Assembly: GCF_030253575.1 (NCBI RefSeq)
Contig: NC_080568.1
Location: 32,453,001 to 32,517,000 of the forward strand
Direction: 5' to 3'
From: Rhododendron vialii
Lineage: Eukaryota > Streptophyta > Magnoliopsida > Ericales > Ericaceae
DNA: 64,000 nucleotides
This document shows positions 1 to 15,429 of the stretch, in pieces. A program made the translations under genes and the position numbers. Numbering within the stretch: the stretch's first letter is position 1; each line of letters starts with the position of its first letter. The notes below the pieces were generated by a model, which saw only the letters and a program-made list of their open reading frames with translations, did no database searches and was not told the DNA's origin.

Positions 1-84
1 ACAGCATTACTTTCCAATTCAAGAAATTAACACTCCTACTATGTCTCGACCATTATTGCAACAAGGCTCGATTGATCGCTACGA

Positions 85-619
85 TCAAGCATGTTTATGT
101 TGCGCTATGCGTTTCGGCGGAGCGTTAACAACCACCAACTTCACATCATCAACTACCGGACCGCAAAGGGGCCCCGAGTGATTGCTCTTCATGTGATAAT
201 ACGAGCTGAAGAACTTAACCCGGGTCATAGGCGAAAACGCGGTGAACCTGTGCTTGGCCCATTTGAACCCACCCTTGCCCGAGGACTCGTAGGGTACCTT
301 GAAAGACTCCTCGCAGGAATTGCAAGCATCCCCAACCGCAAAAGGTCAGGTCGTAGACCTTGCCGGGCGTGGTCCTGACGATCTGGAGTCTGGACAATAA
401 TGCTCTCTCGTCCGGCCATCAATTGTACGGCTCGGTTGCCTACGGGCATGAAATAGTGGGCGTAATCGATGTATTTGACGGCTTTTAGGGAAATGACGCT
501 CCAACCTATGAGAGGGCAGTGGGCGTCCTCTATGTTGGAGGGGACTAGGACACCCCAGGATGTGTTGGGGGATATGTACGGACCAGTTTCAAAGTTTCCA
601 TTCCTCAACAGGTTGCCTG
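85..619 (-). pseudogene. DUF642 cell-wall protein, broken 3' part
   Basis: The minus strand reads a DUF642-type sequence: NGNFETGPYISPNTSWGVLV near 600, then LKAVKYIDYAHYF, then IVRTTPGKVYDLTF, a Cys-containing stretch, SSGKGGFKWAKHRFTAFSP and finally CGPVVDDVKLVVV before a TGA at 85-87. These blocks lie in order but in three frames, so at least two indels, near 390 and 335, break the gene. The family consists of secreted plant cell-wall proteins with galactose-binding-like folds. The first exon with the signal peptide is not seen; a possible acceptor (ttgcag) lies at about 620. It resembles the subfamily with the GPYISPNTSWGVLVP signature. Pseudogene status is well supported; sequencing error is the alternative. 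Confidence 0.8.
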
Positions 620-767
620 CAATAGCAACGCAGATGTACCAAGTTAGCTATAAGGTTATTTGGTAGAACAATGCTATACAAATTTCAATGTACGTAGTAT
701 ACAAAACTTGTATATGGCCTGGGAAAACCTACTAAATTGAAGTAGGTAGGTTATTTTGCTACAAAAA

Positions 768-893
768 CAATAGGATCCATGATATCCGGACCATGAAAGT
801 GTCCATGAAAATAATCAATGGTCCAGATTCACAGTGCTAAATCTGGACTATGGATTTACTTTCATGGTCCGGATGTCATGGATTGTACCAATC
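768..893. mobile_element. Foldback MITE of about 125 bp
   Basis: The left arm at 773-799 and the right arm at 859-885 are inverted copies (core ATCCGGACCATGAAAG) with one or two mismatches. The inner part also pairs (CCAGATT with AATCTGG). There is no coding content. This is typical of a non-autonomous DNA transposon; no target duplication could be fixed. Confidence 0.6.
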
Positions 894-1056
894 CTCATTT
901 TGTTATCTTTTGATCACCGTTTTGAATATAGTGTGATTGAAGAAATTGCAAATACTAACTAAATGAAAATCACACTGAAAAATTCAAATGATAAACCATG
1001 TTGATATCCTTAAATTTATCGAAAAGACTGTGTACCCGTATTTATAATGTGAACAG

Positions 1057-1059
1057 AAA

Positions 1060-1145
<86 letters not shown>
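1057..1145. repeat. Compound microsatellite (AAAT)n(AT)n(GT)n
   Basis: About 12 AAAT units run into an AT run and then about 12 GT units. Open frames on the minus strand through here (poly-HT and IYLF repeats) are products of the repeat, not genes. Confidence 0.95.
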
Positions 1146-1309
1146 AAACAATCTGATACACGTGAACCTCAAAATATTTTGTAGGGTCTACATATATGTC
1201 ACATGATTCTGGAGAGATATCTAGACTTGTACACGTCATTTTGTGTACGTATATAGCAAGTTACTTTGCAAATTGGGGAGGTTGCATGTGGCTTGGTTCA
1301 AGATGAGAG

Positions 1310-1352
1310 AGGAATATCGGCCAATATATGTTAAGTAATGGCCGATATTCCT
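1310..1352. other. Perfect 14-bp stem hairpin
   Basis: AGGAATATCGGCCA at 1310-1323 is perfectly complementary to 1339-1352, with a 15-nt loop. There is no nearby gene to which it can be tied; it may be the relic of a short foldback element. Confidence 0.5.
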
Positions 1353-1745
1353 ATACCGTTGTACCCTAATATAACAGTGACAATTTTTACGTCTTCATCT
1401 ACCGTCGCACCCCCAATATAACCGCGAGACACAATGAAATTTCATGCATATTCGCTGTTCCATTGTGTATCACTTGGACCTGATCGGTTTATTTTTCTCT
1501 TTTTCAAATCCGGTTCGGCTTGGGTTTAGGAATTTCTATTTTCTTAAAATCAGTTTGATTTTTCGATCGGCGTGGCTTCAAAAACAGACCCAACTGAACC
1601 GGACCAGATTGGTTGTTTATATATGTCCAAAACACGACTTTAAACCCTATCCATCCCTCTCCCTCATTTCGTGACTTCAGGTCAGACACGCCAATCGTGA
1701 TGATGATTTCCCAACTAGCCCGAGTCTCTCTCACACACACTCACT

Positions 1746-1969
1746 GCTTCATCCTCGAAGAAGAGGAAGAAGAACGATGCGGCATCGAGCCCCACGCAGA
1801 TCCAGAAAGTCGTCAGATCGCTGTTGAATGTGAAGAGCCTGAGCATGATCTCGGATCTAAAGAGGATGGCGGCTTCGCGCTTGGACTCCATCAAGCACCA
1901 ATTGGATTGCTTGCATGCGGTGATCATCAAGGATTTGGAGCCTTCTCACGTCTCCACAAACGCTTCAAG
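1746..1969 (+). pseudogene. Frameshifted exon of an unnamed plant coiled-coil protein
   Basis: An open stretch reads a lysine-rich start (SSKKRKKNDAASS) followed by QIQKVVRSLLNVKSLSMIS, then DLKRMAASRLDSIKHQLDCL and KDLEPSH. The sense then jumps one frame to RLHKRFK and meets a good splice donor (AAG^GTCTCT at 1970). The amphipathic heptad-like pattern suggests a coiled coil. No ATG lies between the upstream in-frame stop (1716-1718) and the exon, and the frame break near 1950 separates it from the donor, so it is probably a broken first exon. The pattern looks like a conserved plant protein family that I cannot name with confidence. No downstream exon was found before the MITE at 2156. Confidence 0.45.
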
Positions 1970-2155
1970 GTCTCTCTCTCATTAAAAAAAAAATATATCG
2001 TATTTTCCATTCGATCAATTATCACAAAAATTGACCAACTAGAATGTTGGAAAGTATGATCTAACCCATTATCACTTAAAGATAGATGGTTCTGATCGCG
2101 AGAAAAAGAAAAAAAAAACTCTCAAGTGAAGTTCAAGTGGTGTGCTATAAGACTT

Positions 2156-2287
2156 GGGAAAATGACGGCTAAGGACGTGTTTTGATAATTAATACCTATC
2201 AAGGACATTTTCAACATTAACAAATGTTCTTAGTTTGTCCTTGATAGGTATTAATTATCAAAACACGTCCTGGGCCGTCATTTCCTC
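2156..2287. mobile_element. Mutator-type foldback MITE with 9-bp target duplication
   Basis: The arms at 2156-2207 and 2235-2287 are near-perfect inverted copies (core GACGTGTTTTGATAATTAAT) around a short loop. The element is flanked by the identical 9-mer ATAAGACTT at 2147-2155 and 2288-2296. Nine-bp duplications are the hallmark of Mutator-like elements. A transcript through it would form a hairpin of about 50 bp. Confidence 0.85.
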
Positions 2288-2499
2288 ATAAGACTTCAAT
2301 GCTTCTGAACGTAGTAAAAGTCTTCTGATCATGCGGTCGTTGATATTGAATGATCTCTGATTTTGGAGACAATGCTATAATCGATAAGACGTGAAATCCT
2401 AACAGCTTGAGCATTTTAAAAACATCTATGGCGAGTTTGTATGCAATGGTGGCGCAATTAGGACCCACACCCACTAGAATTTGGTGGGAATATTGTTGC

Positions 2500-3718
2500 T
2501 AGGGGTGTCAAATGGGCGGATTTGGGTCAAAATGGGTAAGTTGTAAGTGGGTTGGATCTTTAATGGGTTATTGACCCATTTAGACCCATTAATTATGAGT
2601 CTAATTACCCATACCCAACCTAACCCATTTATTTAAAAGCACATCCGACCCGCCCATTAATCCAATTACATACGATATACTAAAATGACTAAAATATATA
2701 TGTATACTAAAATGACCATATTACCCCTGTAAATTTAAAGAGCTAAAATACCATGTACACTAAAATTACCATACTATCCCTCTACTACAAAAATTACCAA
2801 ATTACCCATGTACACTTAATTACCATATTGGTTGCTCTTAGTTACCGAATCGCAGCGTATTCAAGTGGCTTATTTTTTGTCTTTATTCAAATTTTTTTCG
2901 CATTTGTTAGTTTTTTGTTAAATTTTTTAGGATTATTACTTTGTCATGACGAGAAGAATCTAAAAAGTAAAAAATTACGATCAAAATTAATATTTTTTTG
3001 AATAAAGACAAAAAAATTGGCTTATTTTTGTCTTCATTCAAAAAATTTAGGTTTCGCTCATAATTTTTTACTTTTTAGATTCTTTCTGTCATGTCGAAGC
3101 AATAATCCACAAAAAAATTAATGAAAAACAAAAAAATTCGAAAAAAATTAAATAAGGACAAAAAAACAAGCCACGAACAAGCCAACTTTAATTCCATTCA
3201 TACGTTGAATTTTCTATTCGATCAGAATCAAAACTAGCCCATTGCGAAATGTATATATCTTTTTTTTTTATTTTTATTCAATTTTTTTTCGTATAACCGC
3301 AGTGGACGTCTCACAATTTTGAAAAAAGAAACCAGAGACAAATGACGATCATATCTGACCATTGTTAGAGAGAGAGAGAGAGAGAGAGTTGTTTGAGGCA
3401 AATTCAATCACATTTGTATCTAGAGAGAGAAAGATAGTCGGGTTCAGCTGTTCAATTTTTCTTTTGATTTCCCGGTATGACCTGAGAATTTTGTGCAGTA
3501 GAGTTTGGTAAAGAGGCGAGAATTTTTGGTGAGTTACTTTCATGATCCATTGGGTTATTTAAGTTGACCCAATTGATGCACAATTAAGACTCAACTAATA
3601 ATAGGTTAGTTGGGTTTGTACGCATTCTTACCCAACTAATAAATGGGTTGAATTGGGTCTATTTTTTAATTGATGAATCTGAATTTGTTAATGAATCTGG
3701 TTCAAATTGCCACCCTTA
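2500..3718. mobile_element. hAT-like non-autonomous element, copy 1
   Basis: It starts TAGGGGTGTCAAATGGGC and ends TTGCCACCCTTA, an imperfect terminal inverted repeat typical of plant hAT elements. Inside are arrays of TGGGTT/AACCCA motifs near both ends and a nested foldback segment (2876-3171) with GTCTTTATTCAAA-type arms. No transposase is seen. Related copies are at 14067-14897 (5'-truncated) and 44647-45843. A GA run at 3366-3388 is also inside. The 8 bases to its left (ATTGTTGC, 2492-2499) recur to the right of copy 3, not to the right of this copy. Confidence 0.65.
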
Positions 3719-3918
3719 ATTATACCCTATCCGACAGCTGACAACACTAGCCGACAGCTGCCTAGCTAGAATAATTAATAATAATTATCTTGATTGGTAG
3801 CCTATGCAAGTTGCAACCCCACAAAAATTTAATAGGCAGAATTTAGTTGATTCCAGCGACAAGTATTTGTTTATCTACAAAATTACAACATTAGAGAGTG
3901 ACCAGCCTTGAAAAATTA

Positions 3919-4240
3919 GGCTGGGTTCCATAACAACAAAAAGTTCTTATTTTTTGTCCAAAAAGAACCACCGTTTCAGAAAGTGCTGTCTTCTTATTTT
4001 TTTAAAAAGTAAGACCAAAACGACGTCGTTTTATCCCATAGCCCAAGTGCGAAATGTCTTTGTTGCCCCTCAATCATTTTGGATGTCTATGCAGGGAGAA
4101 CCGGCATTTTGGGCATTACACAAGTCACCTAATAAGAAGAGGGCTTATTATTTGGATTTTGTGGAACAAAGGTTCTTATTTTTGAAAAAGAAGTTTCAAA
4201 ATAAGTACTTATAAAATAAGAAGGGTTCTGGAACGGGGTC
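3919..4240. mobile_element. Tourist-like MITE (TTA target duplication)
   Basis: The terminal repeats GGCTGGGTTCCATAAC and the inverse of GTTCTGGAACGGGGTC match imperfectly. TTA lies at 3916-3918 and again at 4241-4243. The paralogous segment at 15.09 kb lacks this element but has a different insertion at the same spot. TTA duplications fit PIF/Harbinger (Tourist). The open frame inside encodes nothing recognisable. Confidence 0.6.
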
Positions 4241-4984
4241 TTATTATCGTCCTGATTGGTAGCAGGTATATATATACAAATTGCAACCCTACATTATTTA
4301 CAAAAAATAAATTATGCAAAGTAAAATATCTAGTTAACAGAAAGTCTACACACACATACAATCTGTGCACAGATTTTATTGTGGGGCCCACCACTGGTCC
4401 CACACAAATCATCCGAGCCGTTCATTAAATGTAAAACATTTTTTCAAGGGTTCCCGTAAAAAATAATCTCAATCCGATACCTATAGGTGCTCGATCCAAT
4501 CATAAAACTTTTCATTATCCGAAAATCTGAATGAAAAGTTAGATGATTGAATGAAAGTACACGGCTGGGGTTGGAGAATGGAGGAGTGGTGGCCGGCTGA
4601 GATTTCTCTCCCTCTCTATCTGCCGAAATGTGTATAGCCTGGGAACAAGAAAATGAAATGGAGAAGGGGGATATAAAATTGGGTTTTGGATTTTTCCATG
4701 GGGGATAATAGCCTATGGTTATTGTTGTGTTGTCTCATTGGGAGGAAAAAGGGGAGGAATTTAAGGGATTTGGTTTCCCTCTCTCGGCCGAAACAAATTT
4801 GGGCGAAGGATTTGGTACGGAACAACACATGCACACATTAGTAAAATCATTCATTGGGTAAGCGCGCGCACGATCAATTACGGAAATAAAATTGGTGTGA
4901 TATGACATAAATAATTTTTCGCATTAAATAAACTAATGAGCAAAATAATATTTTTTTTGTGGTAATTATTATTATTTATTAAAA
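4241..4984. other. Intergenic, no gene seen
   Basis: The first 100 bp match 15427-15525 (a segmental copy shared with unit 1). After that comes a GGGGCCCACC-containing repeat-like stretch and purine-rich DNA. No open frame has a recognisable product. Confidence 0.5.
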
Positions 4985-5795
4985 ACATCGGGTCTTTACA
5001 CTGTTAGCTGGAAGTGGTCTTTGGGCCATCACTTCTTGGTAAAATCAGTGTACAATCAGTGGGAGAATGATGAGCACTCAAGAAGTCCGGTATTGGAAAA
5101 TCTCTGGAAAAACCTTTGTCCCCAAGGGTGGAAATTTTCGCTTGGATGGCTATTCAATCCAAGGTGGCCACTAGAGTTGAGCTATTGGGTAGAAATCTAA
5201 TTTTCCGAGGGTCAATCTGTACTCTGCCTGTTTTGCTCGTTGCACTTGGAAACATCACAACACCTTTTTTGCATTGCCAATTTTCTTGAGATGTTTGGTC
5301 GCGTATTATGGATTGGTGGCATGTGAGATTGGTTTGCCCTGTCTCTGTGGAAGACCTTTTTATTTGGTGGGGTCACAACAGATTCAGGAAGTGGGAAAAA
5401 CATTCGTGGGAAGCTATGTTCTTCGCAACTTTGTGGTCTTTGTGGCTGGTAAGAAATGCTTATGTTTTCAACAATGCAACTACAAGTGCTGGGGAAGTGG
5501 GTGATTTGATTAAAACTAGAGTCGCAATGTGAGTAAAGGCAAAATTCAACATAAAGATATATTCGGTTGAGGACTTTAGGATTTTTCTGGATGGAGTTAG
5601 ATTGTTGAAACTGTAACTTGTTCGAGTGGTGAGTTGTTAATTTGCCATCCAACTTTCTGTTGGAGGGTATTGCTTTAGTTGTTTCGTTTTTCTTGTTTGA
5701 TCTAGTATCTATGTAATCCTCCTTGTTCGAGCATGCTCGATGTATCCTTACGAGTGTTATTAAAGTTTCGTTTTGCCGAGCAAAAAAAAAAAATT
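4985..5795 (+). mobile_element. 5'-truncated LINE (non-LTR retrotransposon) 3' end
   Basis: The plus strand reads the C-terminal zf-RVT region of a plant LINE polyprotein across several frames: FLVKSVYNQWEN, ENLWKNLCP, LETSQHLF and then LFIWWGHNRFRKWEKHSWEA leading to FFATLWSLWLVRNAYVF. The last coding frame has a nonsense TGA at 5530-5532, ends at TAA 5614-5616 and is followed by about 170 bp of 3' UTR and an A-tail at 5784-5795. Reverse transcriptase and endonuclease are absent, as expected for a 5'-truncated insertion. Frame changes near 5170 and 5290 show it is dead. The long antisense frame over it is a shadow. Confidence 0.75.
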
Positions 5796-6506
5796 TATCA
5801 TCTTCTTCATATTGTGAGTTGTGTGTGTGTGCTCTCTTGCCTCCAACAGAGCTATGATGTGGCAAGAGATGAGAATCAGAAAAGGAGAAGAACATATATA
5901 AGGGCGACCAAAACTTTTCATAAAGAACATTAACAGGACTTAGAAGTCACACCATAGACCAAGGTCCAAACACATCATGGTTAGGTGTCCATTTCTGAAA
6001 TGCAAGAGGATCATAAAATCATAAGGGTTTCCCCCAAGAAAATAGTGACTCTCATGTAACTCTCAAATAGTGGCGTTCTGTGGAGGAGTTTTTAGCGTGT
6101 TTCAATATCTCAAGCATTCCAAATTGGACATGAAAATAGTGACTCTCATGTAACTCTCAAATAAAACATAAACAAAGTAAACCCCAAAAGCATTTGGAAA
6201 TTTCAAATCGGCATAAATTCCACGTTCCTAACGATCACGAAACCTCTATCAATATTTAAACAGATTGAGCTTAAAAAATCGATTGGAATGTTAAACTTCT
6301 ATGAAATCATACTACCTCTGAATCGAAATGGGTTTCCAATCTCCACGAAGTGAAATTCAAATATACTTATTGAAATTAAATTCAAAACAGAACATAAATA
6401 AACACGGCATAAATATTAAATCTTCATGAATCTACAAAGTACAAAAGTTGATTCAGTAGAACTGATTCGGTTCTAATTAGGGTCGCAAACAATTTTAGAA
6501 AATTAA
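5796..6506. other. Intergenic, short direct repeat only
   Basis: A motif AAATAGTGACTCTCATGTAA (about 32 bp in all) occurs near 6040 and again near 6131. Otherwise there is AT-rich DNA with no supported gene. It adjoins the 3' end of the NLR fragment that follows. Confidence 0.5.
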
Positions 6507-7713
6507 CTAAAAGCCTACTTTGTTATAGAAGAAGGTAGTATTTACGCAATCATCATCACCTTTTGTATTTCTTTGCTTTTCCTGAATCTCCCTGGCCGAT
6601 TCCTCTGCAGATCGACTGGACCCCCTAATCGTAATTTCGCGAAGTTCGTTTAGATTAGCAAAATCAGTTAGGATCCGCTTCAATTTTTTGCATGCTTCGA
6701 TTACTAAGACCTCAAGTCTCGGAAATTGATCTTCGGAAGCATTCCACTCCTCGATATCCATACCTTCTAACCTCAAGTACTTGAGTTGAGAGAACCCCTC
6801 CTCAAGTTCACTTGTGTTCCAAACTGGTCCCCTACAGGCGCTCTCTAATAATTTGAGAACCTCAAGGCTCGGCAGTGTCTGAAGGATTTTTGACAGTTCC
6901 TCCCACTTCATGTACGTATATGACAAAGTTAGCCGCGTAACAGTCGGAGGAAGCATCAGCCAAACGTCCCAGAACCTGACATAGAGTATCTCAAGGCATT
7001 TTAAGAACTCTAGGTCCAAAATATTTAGACCGTCTTTTTTGCAGGAAAGTCCTAGCTTCCTTAGATTGGGAGTCCTTTCCAACAAACGTAGGCAAAGCTC
7101 ACAAGCACACATTCGGTGCAAGGTCTGTAAGCTATCCAACATATTCTCCACCTCTTCATCATAATTAGAAACATGATGATATTCGAATATCGCATCTTTA
7201 GTATATAGATGCCTCAACTTAACCATCTTAACTATATCCTGAGGCAACGAAATGGTCTGCTCCCAAAAGGTGTATGGAACTGTGAGGTTAAGGGTTTCTA
7301 GGTTCGAGAGGTAGTGAAAACAATTCGGTGCACGCCAGTAAAGTTCTCCATTTAACGTCAATGCTAAGTATCTCAAATGAACTAGATCTACTATTCCTAT
7401 TTCTCCTAGGCATGTACTGGACATTAAATGCAACACCCTGAGAAGTTTGACTTTTTTTAACAAAGAATGACAGATTCTGTTTAAGCAATGAATTTAAGGA
7501 GTTTGGCGAGGAGAGGTACAGAAAAGATCGAATGTTTCGAGCACAAGGCCTTGGGGGAAAGTTTTGTAAGAACTTACTGCCAATGAAGAGGCGACGATGC
7601 TTGTTTGTAGCCGAAGGTGAAAAAGAATCATCACCGTAATTTTCCACAAGAAAATCTCCATGGGTTTTACTTGTCCTACCTACCATTACGAGACTTCTAT
7701 TAATAAGATCGAT
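6507..7713 (-). pseudogene. NLR fragment A: ARC2 edge plus LRR, broken
   Basis: The minus strand reads the 3' part of a CC-NLR related to the genes at 8724 and 19766: VGRTSKTHG, FLVENYGDDSFSPSATNKHR, FPPRPCARNIRSF and then leucine-rich repeats up to a TAG at 6507. Lesions: the 23 codons that hold the RIHDLLREL (MHD) motif are deleted after SKTHG; an indel in a T run near 7455 shifts the frame; and the gene stops at 7713, where it joins the next repeat block through a 4-bp overlap (CGAT). Everything 5' (coiled coil, P-loop, kinase 2) is missing. Its LRR is more diverged than the other copies and has a different C-terminus (NKVGF), so it descends from an older paralogue. Confidence 0.9.
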
Positions 7714-7864
7714 CCGGTTCTATGTTTTAGTGTTGAACTTATGAATAAAGATTGAGCTTCACTTCACGAGTTAGTAATGACATCATTATATTGTAAGTTG
7801 CTAGCTAGCGTTGACAAGAGATGAGCTAAAGAGGTGGCCGAGCAGTTGATTAGGCTTCTACCAT

Positions 7865-8053
7865 ATGCAAATAAAAAACAAGAGCTACGTTGACTCTTTC
7901 GGAAAATCTCATTGCTGCCACCCTAGATGCTACTACCCTAGCTCTTTGCTAAGCCCAGGAATGCTTGATCGAGAAAAGCAAGCAGCCAAGTATAGAAGTA
8001 GGAGGATGTGGAATATGATCAAGGGGCTGGAGATAGAACCAATGACCAATTGA
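7865..8053 (+). other. 62-codon ORF repeated in all three units; coding status doubtful
   Basis: The frame MQIKNKSYVDSFGKSHCCH to GLEIEPMTN stays open in unit 1, unit 2 (18893-19081) and unit 3 (40544-40732). Only three codons differ between the copies (N/S at 5, Y/C at 23, I/M at 57) and all three changes alter the amino acid, so there is no sign of purifying selection. No family is recognised. It could be a captured exon or chance. Confidence 0.2.
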
Positions 8054-8139
8054 ACAGTTATAGACAACAATTTAAGACTTTCTTCGGCTTTAATTTTGAT
8101 GGAAGTTTTTTGGGTAATGAGTGAAGAGAGATAGAGAAT

Positions 8140-8344
8140 TTATTAGGGACCGTGCGCAAAGAGAGAGGTTGGTTTTGAGACCCAAATCACCCCAAGGTTC
8201 TAGGTTCGAAACCTCGTGGGCGCTATCAATTCTTTTGGAGCCGTCTGTATGAAGCTTTGTTCCGACTTTAATTGGGCTCTCAAAATTAGTTGAGGTGCGA
8301 GTAAACTGGCCCGGTACACTTGAGTTATATGAAAGAAAAAAAAA
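8140..8344 (+). mobile_element. SINE-like element with B box and A-tail
   Basis: A canonical RNA polymerase III B box, GGTTCGAAACC, lies at 8203-8213. About 130 bp later the sequence ends in GAGTTATATGAAAG and an A run. The 9-mer ATAGAGAAT lies at 8131-8139 and right after the tail at 8345-8353. Equivalent copies occur in unit 2 (B box 19231) and unit 3 (B box 40882), carried along by block duplication. The 5' part resembles DNA inside the hAT element near 48.25 kb, so the true 5' end may be later (near 8190) and the direct repeat a coincidence. Confidence 0.5.
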
Positions 8345-8723
8345 ATAGAGAATGCATGATTGTTTGATTTATGTATTGGGTAGATGAAGAAGGTGTTGTG
8401 TATGAGCATATCCTTTGCTTATCTATTGAACGGAAGCATGGAATCAAATGACAAATCAGCTATCGCAATAAACAAACTAAACGGAGGTCAAAATAGACAA
8501 GGCAAAATTTTGGTCCTTTGATGAACATTAAAACCCGACTCATGCTTTATAACATAAAATATAGAATAGAATAGATAGATGGAAACAGAGATACTTGCGT
8601 TCTTGCCCTGCAAACCTCCATTAATAGTAACTGGAAAACCATTTCTCCACTGGAGTAGTATTATACACACGGTGGCTCCATTTCCACAACCCCCACTGAA
8701 AATCACCTCCACGTCCCAACGCC

Positions 8724-12909
<4,186 letters not shown>

Positions 12910-14066
12910 CTATCTCTCTCTCTCTCTCTCTCAGCAGATTGATAAGGTAAAAGGGAGTTAGAAATAGAAATAGAGGAGGAGCAGAATGGATCGAGATGAA
13001 TGGGCAAATGAACGACTTAAAGATGATCGACAAACCCTTATTAATATATTTTAAGGCAAGCCTTTGTCCAAAATTACAGGCATACAGTGGTGAATTAAGC
13101 TAGTCATTCATATATATCAAGTTCTGGCCATGCGCGCATGTGCAAGTTCGATCTTGAAACTATATCACAACTATCTCTACGTATCCATCCATTTTAATAG
13201 AACGGTTGGAATACCAATGGCTATTGTTTTATACTCCATACATATAAATCCAGGGGCAAGTTCTATCCATAGTGGGTTCTAACCAGTCCGGTCCGATTTT
13301 GGACTATTGTTTTATACTCCATATAAATCCAGGGGCAGGTCCTATTCAGTGTGGGGTCTAAACTGTTAATGAAGTTCTTTTAATTTCATCGCACCTTGTT
13401 TCTTTTTCTTTTCATTTTCATCAACGGTTGAGAAATTCTAAATCCTTATCCCGATAAGGCAAATCACGAACCATATACAGCCTCACCCCTAAGGTTGTAC
13501 ACAATCCGCTCAATACAAATTCAGATTTGAGGCATTCAGGCTTTGATACGAATTTGAACGGCAATTCAGTCCTGGCACGCCCGCATCAGGCCTAAAATTG
13601 CACTACTCGCTGTTCCTAGGCCAATTTTTACATTTGGGAACAAACAGGATGTATATGAAACTTAAAGATGAGAACAAGTACTTGTAGCCTTATTAATATA
13701 TTGAGTGGGATTGCAACTTGCGCAGGCAACCAACCCAGTAATGATAAATTATTCAAGGCAAGCCTTTGACTAATATGAAGCAAGTCATTCATATATATAG
13801 GAGTATCAAAGTTCTGGCCATGCTTGTGCAAGTTTTTTTTTTATCCGTGCATGTGCAAATTCGTATCCCGAAACTATATATATCACAACTATCTACTTCT
13901 CTCCATTGATTTTAATATTTTTAGAGTGAAATTTTGTTCACCATCTACTTAAGAGGATAAAAATTACTCTCCTTCCTATTGGTTGAAATGGTGTGAATCT
14001 CATTACAAAGTTATGTCATGCTTACCAAGCAATATATTTTTCGCATTTGTTACTCTCCTTCCAATT
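12910..14066. other. Upstream region of NLR-B
   Basis: A CT run lies just before the start codon (about 12913-12932). The rest is spacer that matches unit 2 at 23936-25290 apart from a 252-bp insertion there. The last 0.4 kb (about 13.64-14.04 kb) is repeated at 16.68-17.16 kb. No gene and no confident TATA box could be assigned. Confidence 0.5.
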
Positions 14067-14521
14067 TTTTTGTCTTTATTCAAATATTTTTCGCATTTGT
14101 TATTTTTTTGTTAAATTTTTGAGGATTATTACTTTGTCATGACGAGAAGAATCTAAAAAGTAAAAAATTACGATCAAAATTAATATTTTTTTGAATAAAG
14201 ACAAAAAAATTGGTTTATTTTTGTTTAGATTCCTCCTGTCATATCGAAACAATAATCCACAAAAAATTAATGAAAAACAAAATAAGTGCGAAAAAAATTA
14301 AATAAGGACAAAAAAACAAGCCACGAAGAAGCCAACTTTAATTCCATTTATAAGTTGAATTTTCTATTCGATTAAAATCAAAACTAATCCATTGCGAGAT
14401 GTATATATCTTTTTTTTTGTTTTTATTCAATTTTTTTTCGTATAACCACGGTGGACGTCTCACAATTTTGAAAAAAGAAACTAGAGACAGATGACAATCG
14501 ACAATCATATCTGACCATTGT

Positions 14522-14568
<47 letters not shown>

Positions 14569-14897
14569 GTTTGAGGCAAATTCAATCACATTTGTATCTA
14601 GAGAGAGAAAGATAGTCGGGTTCAGCTGTTCAATTTTTCTTTTGATTTTTCAGTGTGACTTGTGAATTTTGTGCAGTAGGGTTTGGTAAAGAAGTGAGAA
14701 TCTTTTGTGGGTTACTTTCATGACCCATTGGGTCATTTAAGTTGACCAAATTGATACCCAATTAAGATCCAACTAATAATGGGTTAGTTGAATTTGGACC
14801 CATTCTTACCCAATTAATAAATGAGTTGGATTGGGTCTATTTTTTAGTTGATAGATCTGAATTTGTTAATAAGTCTGGATTCAAATTGCCACCCCTA
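14067..14897. mobile_element. hAT-like element, copy 2, 5'-truncated
   Basis: It matches 2877-3718 of copy 1 and ends CACCCCTA at 14897. The flank to its right (ATTATACCCTATCCGACAGC) is the same as that of copy 1, so this is a segmental duplicate and not a new insertion. It has a 50-bp GA run at 14523-14566. Confidence 0.6.
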
Positions 14898-15097
14898 ATT
14901 ATACCCTATCCGACAGCTGACAACACTAGCCGACAGCTGCCTAGCTAGAATAATTAATAATTATCTTGATTGGTAACCGATGCAAGTTGCAACCCCACAA
15001 GATTTTTAAATAGGCAGAATTTAGTTGATTCCAGCGACAAGTATTTGTTTATCTACAAAATTACAACAGTAGAGAGTGACCAGCCCTGAAAAACTTA

Positions 15098-15421
15098 GGG
15101 TGCTGCTATTCGCAGCCCTCTATTTATTTTCATAGCCAGTTAAAAATTTTCAATTATACTCGACAGTTAGTTACCGAAATTAAGATATATTTTTAACATT
15201 CAATTACCGAAATATAATATTTTTTTCAACAGATGTTTACCGAAAATGCATGTTCGGCAGTTGTTTACCGAAAGTTAAACATATTTTCGACATGTAGTTA
15301 CCGAAATATAATCTTGTTTTCAACAGCAATTTACTGAAATGCTATTTATGATTTTCAACAATCATTTACCGAAATGTAACGGGCTACGAGAGAAAATAAA
15401 GGACTGCGAATAGTGGCGCCC
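15098..15421. mobile_element. MITE with 8-bp target duplication
   Basis: The terminal repeats GGGTGCTGCTATTCGCAG and the inverse of CTGCGAATAGTGGCGCCC match with a few differences. AAAACTTA occurs at 15090-15097 and 15422-15429. The interior is full of TTACCGAAAT-type short repeats. The 8-bp duplication fits hAT. The equivalent position near 3.92 kb holds an unrelated MITE. Confidence 0.7.
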
Positions 15422-15429
15422 AAAACTTA

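Noticed and set aside
984..1239. Minus-strand frames rich in HTHTHT and IYLFIYLF
   Set aside because: They are translations of the AAAT/AT/GT microsatellite.
5212..5895. 227-codon open frame on the minus strand
   Set aside because: It lies exactly opposite the LINE C-terminus, has low-complexity composition and no domain; it is an antisense shadow.
7830..7865. tRNA-Ser/Leu-like start (GGTGGCCGAGCAGTTGATTAGG)
   Set aside because: No anticodon arm, T arm or acceptor pairing follows within tRNA length; the nearest B box is 370 bp away.
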